From NCBI RefSeq assembly GCF_907164915.1, contig NC_061866.1, forward strand, positions 25,189,905 through 25,253,904: a DNA stretch of 64,000 bases, in the 5' to 3' direction. Below, one piece after another: positions 22,550-32,740 of this stretch (the stretch's first letter is position 1; each line of letters starts with the position of its first letter). The notes beneath the pieces are model-generated. The model was not told the origin of the DNA and did not search any database. It saw only the letters and a program-made list of their open reading frames with translations. The position numbers were made by a program, and so were the translations under genes. This DNA is from Impatiens glandulifera. Lineage: Eukaryota; Streptophyta; Magnoliopsida; Ericales; Balsaminaceae.

Positions 22550-22554
22550 CAAAG
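22550..22554 (+). repeat. Target site duplication CAAAG (right)
   Basis: Right partner of 20668-20672; LINE coding sequence resumes directly with GTTCCATTT. Confidence 0.95.
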
Positions 22555-23143
22555 GTTCCATTTAATATTGTTAAAAACACTTTGTTGGAGCTCTAGGAAA
22601 AGAGTGGACTTAAGAAGGTTACTATTAATGACTATGGGTTCTATTTCTTCACTTTCCGCAATGGAAGTGAACTTCAAGAAATTATCAATACAGAGTACAC
22701 CTTCATCAAGAATCAAAGGTTCAAAATCTACAAATGGAGTGAAATGCTCAATACAAACCACAAGCCTCTTGAACTTGAACAGATTTGGGTACAACTTAAA
22801 AACATTGTACCACAAATTTGAAATCCTATTGGGCTTGCCTACATTACTAGCATGCTCAGGAAGCCTTTGATGTTTGACCTAGCTATGGAAGGGTATGAAA
22901 GGGCATCGGTTTTCAGGGTCAGTGTGAAAATTCATCCACACAACCATCTCCCTTTGAAACTTGAATTACATGATAGGTTGGGAAATGTCTTTACTATATG
23001 GGTGCAATATGAATGGAGGCCAAATCGTTGTATTAGATGCAGCAGTTTCACTCACTCATCAAGAACTGCCTTATTAACAATGCTTGTTCCCCAATACTAT
23101 CAATCGTCCTAATTCTTGTTCTTCCACCTCACTAGAAGAACTC
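22555..23143 (+). pseudogene. LINE ORF1, DUF4283 domain and knuckle-like motif
   Basis: Continues the domain split by LTR B: VPFNIVKNTLLEL, INDYGFYFFTFRNGSELQEI, YKWSEMLNTNKPLELEQIW, VQLKNIVPQI, then RVSVKIHPHNHLPLKLEL and NVFTIWVQYEWRP. A knuckle-like CIRCSSFTHSSRT follows, where the last cysteine of C-X2-C-X4-H-X4-C is not in frame. A few TAG/TGA stops break it. In L1-type plant LINEs this region binds RNA. LTR A copy 2 cuts in at 23144. Confidence 0.8.
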
Positions 23144-24388
23144 TGTTAGGATCGAGATCGCCGATAGAGGACCGGGGTCCGGCTAAAGGAGACCTCTTTA
23201 CACACACACAACGGTTGGCGCTAATCCGGTTAGGAATTAACACCGGTCTTAACACTACACGGTCTGTCACAAACTCTTGAACCGAGTTCAAGTGCGGAAA
23301 TATTTGTTTCAGCCTAAAGCAACACACACGGACCGGATAGAAATAAGAATGGAAAGAGGTCGGTTAAAATAGATGGAAACCGGTTCGGTTAGTTAAGTGA
23401 CCGAAAAAAGAGTAAAGAACACAAGACACAAATTTTATGAATGTTCGGAGATGAAACTCCTACGTCAACCCTTCTTCTCAAACAACGAGAAGGATATTCA
23501 CTAAGGAATATTCAACAACATAATACAACACACGATCGAGTCTTATTTACTGCTCGATGTTCACTTTACAACACTCACACAGTATTGTAATACACTTTTA
23601 CAAATATGTAAATACCCAGAACTTAACAGTTTGGTTTTATCACTCAATATCTTTGTAGATTTCTCAAGTTATGTTCGCCGGAGTGAAAAGATCGCGCAAA
23701 TATTTTCTCAAGGCAGAAGGAGATCAAGAACAATAGCAAGAAGTGAGCGCAAGAAGAGACTTTTCTTCAGCCCTTTAGCTTCCTTTTATAGTAGAAATAT
23801 TACAACAGTCATATTTCTCTCTTTAAGATGGTTGGTCAAAAGGATCATCCATTCATTGGAAGCTTCTCAAATTATGATGTCGTGCCGGCTCAAGTTAGGT
23901 AGCTTGTATGTTTGTGTATTTGTACACTTGGAAGTTGTAGATTTGTCTGTCGCCTACTCCTTAGAGATTGCTCTTGGATTTATACCAAATCCGGTAACTG
24001 TTCATCTGACAGCTGCCTTCAGTCAAATCAACAAACTTGTTTTAGAAGACAAGTGACGCAATCTGAACCTTTGAAGATTTTCCTCTGCACATTCCAAGGA
24101 ATATATGTTTGCATCAACACGTCAACTACCAATGTATCCATATCTTTGATTTAATATGTCCGGTGAAAATATATGTTGCCCTTAGAATTTATTCTAACTA
24201 GACACATTTCGGTTGATAACTTGACCGGTTCTGGGTTCTAGCCGACCTGGATTTCCGAAAACATAAATAAGTTGTTTCGATTTGTGCTGTTTCGGAAGAA
24301 TAGTTTTGACCAGTCAGGTTGAAAGTGTGTACCTGCACATAGAGTTGAATTTAGTTAAGTTCTTTTAGATAGTTAATTAATTATTAAT
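23144..24388 (-). repeat. LTR family A, copy 2, truncated at its 5' end
   Basis: Starts TGTTAGGATCGAGATCG on the plus strand and follows LTR A copy 1 through the ACACACACAACGGTTGGC, GGAGATGAAACTCC, TATA box (23782-23790) and ACCGGTTCTGGG words to the AT-rich end near TTAATTAATTATT (about 24388). It lacks the last about 25 bases including TCTAACA, so no target duplication can be read. No internal region is present. Confidence 0.85.
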
Positions 24389-25028
24389 AAATAAAGGGGA
24401 TATTCATGCCAACCCCGTGTCTCTAGCTCAAAAATTTATTCAAAATTATACGAATAAATCTGAGGCTAGTAGAAGTTTTGACAACCAGTCTGATGCTGAA
24501 ATGATTGGAGCTAAAAAGGTTGATGGTCTGAATAGATATTTGAATTCTTGAAAGCTTGTAAATTTTGGTGCTAGAGCTGAAAAGGTTGATGGTCTGAATA
24601 GATATTTGAAGTTTGGGATGCTGGTAATCTTTGGTGTTAGAGCTATGGGTAACTTCAGACAGAAACGACTAAAGAAGTATAACTAGGTTAGAGTAAAGAA
24701 GAAGATAGTCAAGCTTGACTAGGTTCAAAATAATGTTAAGGGTCATGGTAATTCGACAATTCAAAAAGTGGATCAGCTGGCTCATGCCCCTGGTCATCAT
24801 GAGGAAGGAAATCTAAGTGTGAAGGCTAGTAATGTGAAAGCTAGAAAATTGTCTCATAAGAAGGTGGTTAAGGAAATTAAAGGGTAGAGAATGAAGAATA
24901 AGAATAAGCCAAAACAGGTCTGGGTGCAAAAGATGGTTGGTACTAGGAAAGGTCAGGTTCATGGTCATAATTCATGTTAGCTCAACCATGTGGGTGGTTA
25001 TGAACTCGGTCGAACTAATGCATGCAGT

Positions 25029-25265
25029 CAAAATCGAGATTCTCTTGATAAAGACTATGGTTTTTTTCGACAGAACCGTGAGTCTCTTGATTAGGACCGT
25101 GGTGTTCATATTTGACACTATGAAATGTATTGTCGGGATCATGTCTTTTATAACCAGGATCGTGAAATTTATTGCCAGGACCGTGTCCTTACGAGCCAAG
25201 ACTGTGGAATTTATTGTCAGGACTGTGGCCTTCCTAACCAGGACCTTAGAACTCTTAGTTAGGGT
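25029..25265 (+). repeat. 21-bp (7-codon) tandem repeat, QDRG block 1
   Basis: In the ORF1 frame the residues line up every seven: QNRDSLD, QNRESLD, *DRGVHI, RDHVFYN, QDREIYC, QDRVLTS, QDCGIYC, QDCGLPN, QDLRTLS. The DNA word CAGGACCGTG recurs at 21-base steps. Confidence 0.85.
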
Positions 25266-25559
25266 CTTGGGCTCGACCAGAAAATCAAGTCTTCTCAAGG
25301 AGTTATTTGTTCTGTTACTCCTTGCATTCGGGATCATGATCTTCCTTCAAAAGATAGTGTTAATTCTCAACAGGACCAAGGAGTTCTTATCCAGGAGAGT
25401 CAGGCTCTTAATCGAGACCATGGTGCCACTGTCCAAGACTATTTCCTCTGTTAGAATTCTGGGTGTGATAGACAAAATAACTCTTCCAAGATTGATTACT
25501 AGACTAAGAAGTATGATGGTCCTCTGAGCCCTGTTGATGTTAACAATCTCGGTCTTATT

Positions 25560-25815
25560 ACTATGCAAGATCGTGGGTTTACTATGCAGGACCGCACCTT
25601 GTCCATTAAGGACCTTGAAGGACATTGTCAGGATCATGTTTTCCTATTTTATCAGGGCGTTGATCAATCTCATTCTAAAAAAAGGTCTCGCACTCTCTGC
25701 ATTCGGGAATCCCCTAGTCAAGACCGTGATTTTTCCAGTTTTGATCGTGAGCCTTTAAATCTGGACCGTGGATTATATAATTAGGACCGTGGACCCATTG
25801 TTTAGGATCATGATT
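25560..25815 (+). repeat. 21-bp tandem repeat, QDRG block 2
   Basis: Same pattern after a 300-base gap: QDRGFTM, QDRTLSI, KDLEGHC, QDHVFLF, and after an insert QDRDFSS, FDREPLN, LDRGLYN, *DRGPIV, *DHDFRL. Confidence 0.75.
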
Positions 25816-26319
25816 TTCGGTTGGCTTAGGATGATGGGGTGATGAGTCTGGTTCAAATTTTGTGTAGTAAAAAGGTGATCCCATGCCCAATCATATGATC
25901 TCTTGCTACTTGCAACAGTTCGCTCCAGTTGGAAAGTAGCCCGGACCTTGAATTCGTGAGACCTAAAATTGCCGATCAAGACAGTAACCAGAATTATCTG
26001 GGTCATTTTCTAATATCTGACTTGAATAATAGTATGGGTCCTCTAAAAAATTATTTTGGCCAAGCTTCTATAGGAGCTGATCTGGACCATATCCGTGGAT
26101 GCGGTCGGGGTGTTAGAAGGACCGAGGATTGTACAATAATAGACCTATCTAATGCTAATCATCGGTATGAAGTTTGTAACTAGGCTGGAAATGTTACTGA
26201 CGATGATAATATTGATAATGTTGGTAATGATAAATTTAAAATCAGGGTTGGTCTTCAACAAGTCCTGAGCAATAATGACATTACCAAGGAGTGACATATA
26301 GCAGGTCCTGATCTTGTAG

Positions 26320-26405
26320 GGTTTGAGTCCGTTTAGTCTAGAGTAGCAGAGTTTGGGTCCGTTCGGTCTAGAGTAGTAGGGTCTGGGTCTGATAGGTCTA
26401 GAAGA
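26320..26405 (+). repeat. Short tandem repeat of about 33-36 bp
   Basis: Three units containing GGGT[CT][CT]G...[CG]GGTCTAGA-TAG: GGTTTGAGTCCGTTTAGTCT, GTTTGGGTCCGTTCGGTCT, GTCTGGGTCTGATAGGTCT. It lies in the ORF1 tail. Confidence 0.7.
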
Positions 26406-26949
26406 ACAGGTTCTAAGGTGACAATCTTCAAGGTAGCTCTTGTTGGTTTTTATGGATCAGCAGCGATTAATTTTGCAAGGTCTGATGAGTCTAATGGGTT
26501 GGTTGATCGGTCCATAACAGTTATTTATGGGTTAGTTGTCTATAAGGCTATTGTGGCTGGTTTTTCAGGTACAACAGGTTTTGATTTTGCTGAGTATGAA
26601 GTGTTTGATGGGTCTGAAGGTTCTGGGTTGGATAGAACTTGTGATGCAACTGTTGTGAAAAGGCAATAACAAAAAATTGGAACTTTGGTTGATAATCGTA
26701 AGCATGTTGTTGTTGGTTTGCTGGACAGAAACTCTTATAATTCTAATGAGGATGGACCTATTTCTTTTGGCAGCCTTAACCAAGAAGAAAATAAATATGT
26801 GGTCATTGAAGACAACCAAGACAGTGATGCATATGGGTTTTCTGAAAATGAAAGCAGCATTGGGTGAGATCGTAGAATGGTTAGGCAACATGCTAGCCAT
26901 GAGGACAATGAAATTTAGGAACTCAACCCGTATATACATTCATGAACAT

Positions 26950-27640
26950 AATGACATAGAATATACGGGGCCTCAATGATCCCAATAAAATCAAGGAGAT
27001 TAGGAGGATCATTGATCAGCAAAAACTTACTATTTTCGGTATTCTTAAAACCAATGTGAATGAGCGTAATGTGGACAATATTAAAAGTCTCTATTTGGAC
27101 AACAATTGGGATTTGATTCATAATTCCAACAACAGTACAAGTAGAATCTGGATTGCTTGGGAAATTGATGCGGTTGTTATCAAGCTGCTTTAGTCTTCCG
27201 ACCAAGTCATTATGGATGAGGTTAGAAGTAAAATTTATGACAATCTCTTTCGGCTAGCTATTGTCTATGGTAGCAACTCCGGTCGGATAGAAGATTATTG
27301 TGGAGATGTTTGAAGGCTAGAATTGACGATAAAGATCCATGGGCTATCTTGGTGGATTTTATTGTTACTAGAGCCGAAAATGAGAGAAGTCCATAATTTG
27401 AAATCATTCATGACATAATTGACTTTAACGACTGTATTCATGACATTGGCTGCATTGAACCGACTAACTTCGGCAACTTCTTCACATAGTCCTCGATGAA
27501 AGGTGATGAACATATTAGAAAGAGAAGAAATGATAGAGGCCTTATCAATGCGGAATGGGCTGCCAAGTATCCAAGAAGTCATATTCACGTCCTTAAGCCG
27601 GGAATTTCTTATCATTGTCCGATTAATATATTTTGGGAGA
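26950..27640 (+). pseudogene. LINE ORF2, endonuclease domain
   Basis: The reading RGLNDPNKIKEIRRIIDQQK, FGILKTNVNERNV, NWDLIHNSNNSTSRIWIAW is the N-terminal part of the apurinic-type endonuclease of plant LINEs. Later come LAIVYGSN and LVDFIVTRAENE, corresponding to the Y-x-N and D-F-N motifs. The expected catalytic Glu of the LLETK motif reads K here (ILKTN). Stops and a frame change break the domain. The enzyme would nick target DNA to prime reverse transcription. Confidence 0.75.
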
Positions 27641-27659
27641 AGGATAAGAAAGTGAATCG

Positions 27660-29450
27660 CCCATTTAAATTCTTCAATTTATGAATGGAAAATGGTAGCT
27701 TTAAGAGCATTCTCAATGAGGTTTGGGACACACATGTGGACGACTCCAAAATGTTTCGGGTATCGGAGAAATTGAGGCTTCTTAAAAATCAGCTCAATAA
27801 TTTTGATCGTAGAAAATTCAGCAACATATCTAAAAGGGTGATGGTTGTGAAAGTTGATCTTGAGGAGGTTCAATTCCGTTTTCTCCGTAACGACATTGAT
27901 GACCATCTTCGGGAAGAGGAAAAATCTTCCCTTACCACGTTTAGAGAGCTCAGTTTAATGGAGGAAAGTTTTGTGAGGCAGAAATCGAGACAAAACTAGA
28001 CATCTCTCGGGGACAAGAACACGACTTTCTTCTATCGAAAATGCTCCTCTAGGAACCTTGAGAACAACGTCGATATAGGCTTAAGAAATACAACAGGGAT
28101 TTTGCGCAAGGGTAGGATCAAATTCAGGATTTGGCTGTCCAATTTTATCGGGGTCTCATGGGTACGAAAACAGGGCAGTAGTGCAGTCATCTTAATACGC
28201 TTTATCAGATTGTTGACAAGAAGATTTCAGCTAATGATAGTAGGGATCTTGTTAAGGTTGTCTCGAGAGATGAGGTTAGGAAGGCTCTAGCTAGTATCAA
28301 CGGTAATAAGAGCTCTAGGTCCGATGGTTTTAACGCAGAGTTCTTCAAAGAAAATTGTTACATCGTTGGTCATGATGTTACAAAAGGGGTGCTTGAATTC
28401 TTTAGAAATAGGAAAATGTTAACACAATGAAACGTTACCGTCTTAAACCTTATTCCCAAAAATTCCGTGCTTGAAAAAATACAAGATTTTCGACCCATCT
28501 CTTGCTGTAATGTCGTTTATAAAATTATTTCAAAACTTCTCACTAAACTTTTTTAGAAAGTAATTTCTAAGATTGTTAGTCTAGGCCAATCTGCATTCAT
28601 CCACGGTAGGTCTATATCGCATAACATCCTTCTAATGCAGAATATTCTTTAGGGTTATAGGAGAAAGAATATATACCCGCGGATCGTGTTTAAAATTGAT
28701 ATTCGTAAGGCATTTGACTCTGTTAATTGTGGAATTATTCATGACTTTATTGTGGTTTCTGGTTTTCCTAGCATTTATATTGATTGGATTATGTAGTTTG
28801 TCTCTACCTCCCGTTTTGTAGTCTACGTTAATGGTGTACACGATGGCTACTTTATGGGCAAAAATGGTGTGAGGTAGGGAGACCCTCCCTCTTCACTCAT
28901 CTTCGTATTGGTCATGGAGGTCTTTGAGAGTGTCTTAACGACATTCCGAAAGAACCGCCATTACAAATTCCACCCTTTCTGTGAGGAGGAGAAGATTACT
29001 CACTTGTGTTTAGCGGACGACCTATTCTTACTTTCTCATGCTTATGTTGATTCCATAAACACTATAAAAGATGCACTCATCTTCTTTTGTAATATTACAT
29101 GTTTAATGAGTAATGTAGATAAGAGCTTGGCATTTTATGGTGGTGCGGATGAGGATACTAATGCGCAGATTCAGAGCATTATGGGCATTAGCGAGGGGTC
29201 TTTTTCGGTTCATTATTTGGGAATTCTACTCACGGAGAGGCATATTCAATTCGTTCATTACAGGCCGCTTATTGAGAAAGTCAAGAACGCAATTATGGGT
29301 TGGGATGTCAAGAAACTATCTTACGCGGGTATGATCGAATTGGTGGGTAGTGTGGTCATGGGGCTGATCGTTTATTGGTCTCAACAAATCATTCTTCCTA
29401 AGAAAGTTATGCGTGAGCTCGACACTTTATTACGTGACTTCATTTGAGGA
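27660..29450 (+). pseudogene. LINE ORF2, reverse transcriptase
   Basis: Pieces in order: EVWDTHVDDSKMFRVSEKLR with LKNQLNNFDRRKFSNIS (27720-27840), VRKALASINGNKSS-SDGFNAEFF (28275-28350), LIPKNSVLEKIQDFRPISCC and VVYKIISKLL (28450-28540), GQSAFIHGRSI (28590), VFKIDIRKAFDSVN (28690-28735), then the open stretch 28908-29447 with the active-site box LADDLFLLSH in place of [FY]ADD. A TAG stop sits within the G-x-R-QGDP box. This matches non-LTR RT in motif order and spacing. Confidence 0.87.
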
Positions 29451-30600
29451 AGCCATGGTCGTGGGGGAATAAAAGTTAAATGGTCTGATGTGTGTAAACC
29501 AAAAGATGAAGGTGGCGTTGGATTGAAGAGTTGTGTTGAATGGAACTGGGCTGTTACCTATAAGCACTTATGGGCGTTACAAAAAAAAGGATTTCTTATG
29601 GGTTAAGTGGGTGCACTCGCGGTTTATGAAGCGGGAATTAAGTATTTGGACGTGTAGAATAACCGATGACATGACTTGGTCCTTGAGAAAGATCTTGAAA
29701 CTCAAAAATAGCATTGGTTCGATTTTTGATATCCAAATTGTGAATGGGTGTGGCACTCTCTTTTGGTACGACCCGTGGTTCGAAAACGGGCATTTAATCA
29801 ATAGAGATGAATTTCGATACTTGAGGATTATAATGGACTATGCGGCTGCCACGGTTCATGACATACATGGGGGGCTTTGGAGTTCGACTATTACTCAGCT
29901 TTTGGAGTAAAGAGTTGTTGATTACTTGAGCGGAATCAACCTTTGTGATAGGGCCTACGTCCACTTGTGGAGAGCGGAGGAGAATGGGAAACTCAAGTCA
30001 AGTATGATTTGGAACGTCATAAGGGAGAGAGGTTATATCGTGAGCTAGGCTTCTCTTGTGTGGTCTTCAAAAGTTATTCCGAGACACCGATTTATTCTTT
30101 GGCTGTTTTCCGAGGTAGACTTAGCATCCGTGACCGTATTCTTGCTTACATGGATATTCCGGACGCTAATTGTGTGCTTTGTAGTGGGTTCGCGGAGTCC
30201 ATTGATCATCTTCTCGGGGGCTGTTTTTTTGCTAAGTCTATTTGGAGGTTATTCACACCATCCATGAGGATTGTGCAATTATTGGAGTCTGGGGAAGAGA
30301 TTAAAGTTGCTTCCCAAGCTTTTGTTTAAAGGTAATAAATTTCATGCTAACGTGTTTAAGTGTGGATTTGCTTCCATCGTTTATCGTGTGGACCGAAAGA
30401 AACTCAAAGGTTTTTGGTAGAGTTCGTCGAAGCATCGATCATGTATGGAGTGACATTGTCTTTGATTGTGATGCGCTTATTAGGACATGGAGACGAATTC
30501 CCAAAGCGGGAGTGGAATTTATGTCACGCATGGAAGGTTGATTATGAAGAAGTCACGTCTTTGAAATGTTTTAAAGTGAGATTGTTCCTTTTGCGTTTTT
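29451..30600 (+). pseudogene. LINE ORF2, C-terminal region with zf-RVT
   Basis: GGIKVKWSDVCKPKDEGGVG and LKSCVEWNWA follow the RT, as usual in L1-type elements; later HLWRAEENGKL, WNVIRERG, SSKVIPRHRFILWLF and the zinc-binding stretch DANCVLCSGFAESIDHLLGGC (C-X2-C...H...C). The last residues reach about 30600. Frame changes lie near 29600 and 30050. Confidence 0.75.
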
Positions 30601-30659
30601 GTTAGTAATTCATGTATGTTATGTTTGGATTATGTACTTATTTGATTACTTGAACTATG

Positions 30660-30692
30660 GTCTAACTTTCTAGGTTTGTTAGAAAGTTAGAC
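30660..30692 (+). other. Perfect stem-loop in the LINE 3' UTR
   Basis: GTCTAACTTTCTA and TAGAAAGTTAGAC form a 13-bp perfect stem with a 7-base loop, about 70 bases before the LINE's A-rich end. Some LINE reverse transcriptases recognise a 3' stem-loop, so this could be such a signal. The arm begins with the same GTCTAAC word as the LTR B minisatellite. Confidence 0.7.
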
Positions 30693-30775
30693 GGAACTAT
30701 GTCCAATTTTTCCCGTTTTAGGGATTTTTAATAAAATGACACTAAGTCGTTTTTCCAAAAAAAATAAATCTCTCG

Positions 30776-32385
30776 ATGTAATAAAAAAAGGTAGACTTCG
30801 AATCTATGAGTAAAAATGATCTTTCATTTTACTCTGACTTGAACTTCAAAACCAAACACTTCTTAGAAACTGAGGACGAGATTGTCTCCACTACGGAAAA
30901 GGCAATCGAAATCAATTTAAACACGACCAACGATCCTCGTATCGTACTGATTGACCAAAGTTTAAACCCCAAAAAATGTCTGGAGATTATTGAGCTATTG
31001 AAAGACAACAAAGACATCTTCGCTTGGTCATATAAAGACATTCCATGCATAGATCCAAAGATCACATGACATCATATTCCTCTATATCCTAACGCTAAGC
31101 CTGTGAAACAAAAGCTCAGATGGATGAAAGAGGAAGGCGTGAATAAAATATGGGAAGAAGTCCGAAAGCAAATTGAAGCTGGATTTCTTGAGTTTGTGAA
31201 ATATTCTACCTAGATTGCTAACATAATCCCCATCCTAAAGAAAGACGCAATATTACATGTGTGTAGATTATCGGGATCTAAACAAGGCCAGCCCTAACGA
31301 TCACTTCCCACTACCATACATCAACATACTAGTTTATCATGCCATCGATCATGAATTGTTATAATTCATTGACAGATTCTCATGATACAACAAAATCCTA
31401 ATCGCCCTACAAGATAGGAAAAAGAGACCACATTTATAATAGAAGTACAAACTTTCTATTAGGGTCATGCCTTTCGATCTTATGAACGCGGGAGACACTT
31501 ATCAAAGGAAGCCTCTATGATCTTTCATGACATGATCCACAAAGAAGTGAAAGTATTTGTCAACAATATAATCTTCAAATCGAAGAATCAAAAACGACAT
31601 GTCCTAAACATTGGAAAATTTCTGCAATGAATTAGGAAATATCTGCTACGACTCAACCTAAAGAAATGCACCTTCGATGTCAAAGCTTGTAAAATTCCAG
31701 GCTTCTTAATCACATAGAGGGGCATTGAAGCCGATCCCTATAAGATTGAAGCAATAACGGCTACGCCAATCCCTCGAAATGAAAGAAAGGTCCGCTGAGT
31801 TTTGTGTAAATTCCAATTCATTAGCCCACTCATTAGTAAACTTACTATGAAATGTGATCCACTATTTAAGATGCTGAAGAAAGATTAAAAATTGTATGGG
31901 ATGAAGATTGTCAACTAACCTTTAACAGAATCAAGGATTACTTATAATCCTCTCTCATACTCATGCCAACATGAACCGGCATTCCTCTTATGATATACCT
32001 TATTGTAACAGACATAACTATGGGAATCCTATTAGCTCAAGGCAACGAGGATAAACACAAAACGACTGTGTGCTACATTAGTAAACGAATGACTAGGTGT
32101 GAACTTAATTACAATCCATCTGAGAAAATCTGTTAGGCCTTAGCATGAGTCATCAAAAGAAAAGGCTAAAAAACTACATGTAAGCCCAACCCATCAAGTT
32201 GGTATCAAGAATGGACCCAATCTATTTCTTGTTCCAACGAATTCTTCTATTACCAAAGCTAGCCAAATGGATGATGATGTTATCCAAATATGACATAGAC
32301 TATAAGGTACATAAGTTTGATAATGGAAGCATTATTGCGGACTTCCTTGTTGATCAACTCGTCATTGTTGAGAAATGGTGAAGAT
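30776..32385 (+). pseudogene. Gypsy reverse transcriptase and RNase H, resumed after the LINE
   Basis: The open piece 30806-31069 gives the segment before RT (EIIELLKDNKDIFAWSYKDI, with IDPKI). Then LRWMKEEGVNKIWEEVRKQI-AGFL and the degraded RT follow: NIIPILKKDA, FMNAG-like words, VFVNNIIFKSK where active elements have [YF]VDD[IM], LNLKKCTFDV. RNase H words such as LAKWMMMLSKYDIDYKV and ADFLVDQL appear at 32250-32360. Stops are numerous. This is the second half of the element that begins near 12480. It ends abruptly at about 32385 with no integrase seen. Confidence 0.8.
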
Positions 32386-32740
32386 AGAGTTTATGGAAGG
32401 ATCGTTAGTGTCGAGCGCGATTCTCCGGTGTTCCCCTGTCTCATCGGAAAAGAGGATCAAAGCGACGTTGTTTCATTTAATATGAAACGCGTCGTTGCGA
32501 TCTATTGGTGGTCCATTAGACGTTCAAGCGTCTAAGCTAACGGACTTGGTGTCCCGTTAGTTGATCATGTGTGGATCCGGGCGCGCATTGCTTTGGTTAC
32601 AACCAGTTACGCGACGTGTTCATGGGCGCTAAATGAAAATCCAATGGATAAAAATCCTAATGCATCCGATTTCTTCAATTTCGGTCACATTGCATCACCG
32701 GTTCTTATTTTTAATAAAACAGTTAATTGAAATCGAATTT
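32386..32740. other. GC-richer patch with three adjacent hairpins
   Basis: Three inverted repeats in 100 bases: 32462-32498 (GCGACGTTGTTTCAT / ATGAAACGCGTCGTTGC), 32516-32535 (TTAGACGTTCAAGCGTCTAA) and 32537-32560 (CTAACGG / CCGTTAG). No coding signal. It may be the end of another LTR or a MITE; the middle hairpin has the TTAGACG/CGTCTAA arms of the LTR B minisatellite. Confidence 0.65.

Larger units (their letters stand above)
24389..26670 (+). pseudogene. LINE ORF1, C-terminal tail with heptad repeats
   Basis: After LTR A the frame reads KGDIHANPVSLAQKFIQNYTN and KSEASRSFDNQSDAEMIGAK, then Lys-rich segments, then two blocks of seven-residue repeats of the form QDRGxxx (about 25029-25265 and 25560-25815), and a Gly/Ser/Val-rich end to 26669. 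Stops in the repeat are TAG where neighbours have CAG, as expected for methyl-C deamination. No known domain; the tail is probably unstructured or coiled. Confidence 0.6.
16665..30775 (+). mobile_element. Long LINE (L1-type) retrotransposon, nested in gypsy
   Basis: ORF1 with a DUF4283-type domain, ORF2 with endonuclease, reverse transcriptase and zf-RVT, a 3' UTR and an A-rich end (CCAAAAAAAATAAATC at 30760) follow one another on the plus strand. Without the two inserted LTRs the element is about 11 kb, long for a plant LINE. Most of the excess is in ORF1, which has a long low-complexity N-terminal half and a heptad-repeat tail. Gypsy coding sequence stops before it and resumes after it. Confidence 0.82.

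Noticed and set aside
24972..25337. 121-codon open frame on the minus strand over the same repeat
   Set aside because: Same cause: a 21-bp periodic sequence keeps its opposite strand open.
24937..25527. 196-codon open frame on the plus strand rich in Ile, Val and Leu, resembling a membrane protein
   Set aside because: It is a different frame of the 21-bp QDRG repeat; the repeat keeps the other frames open by chance. The LINE ORF1 frame explains the region.
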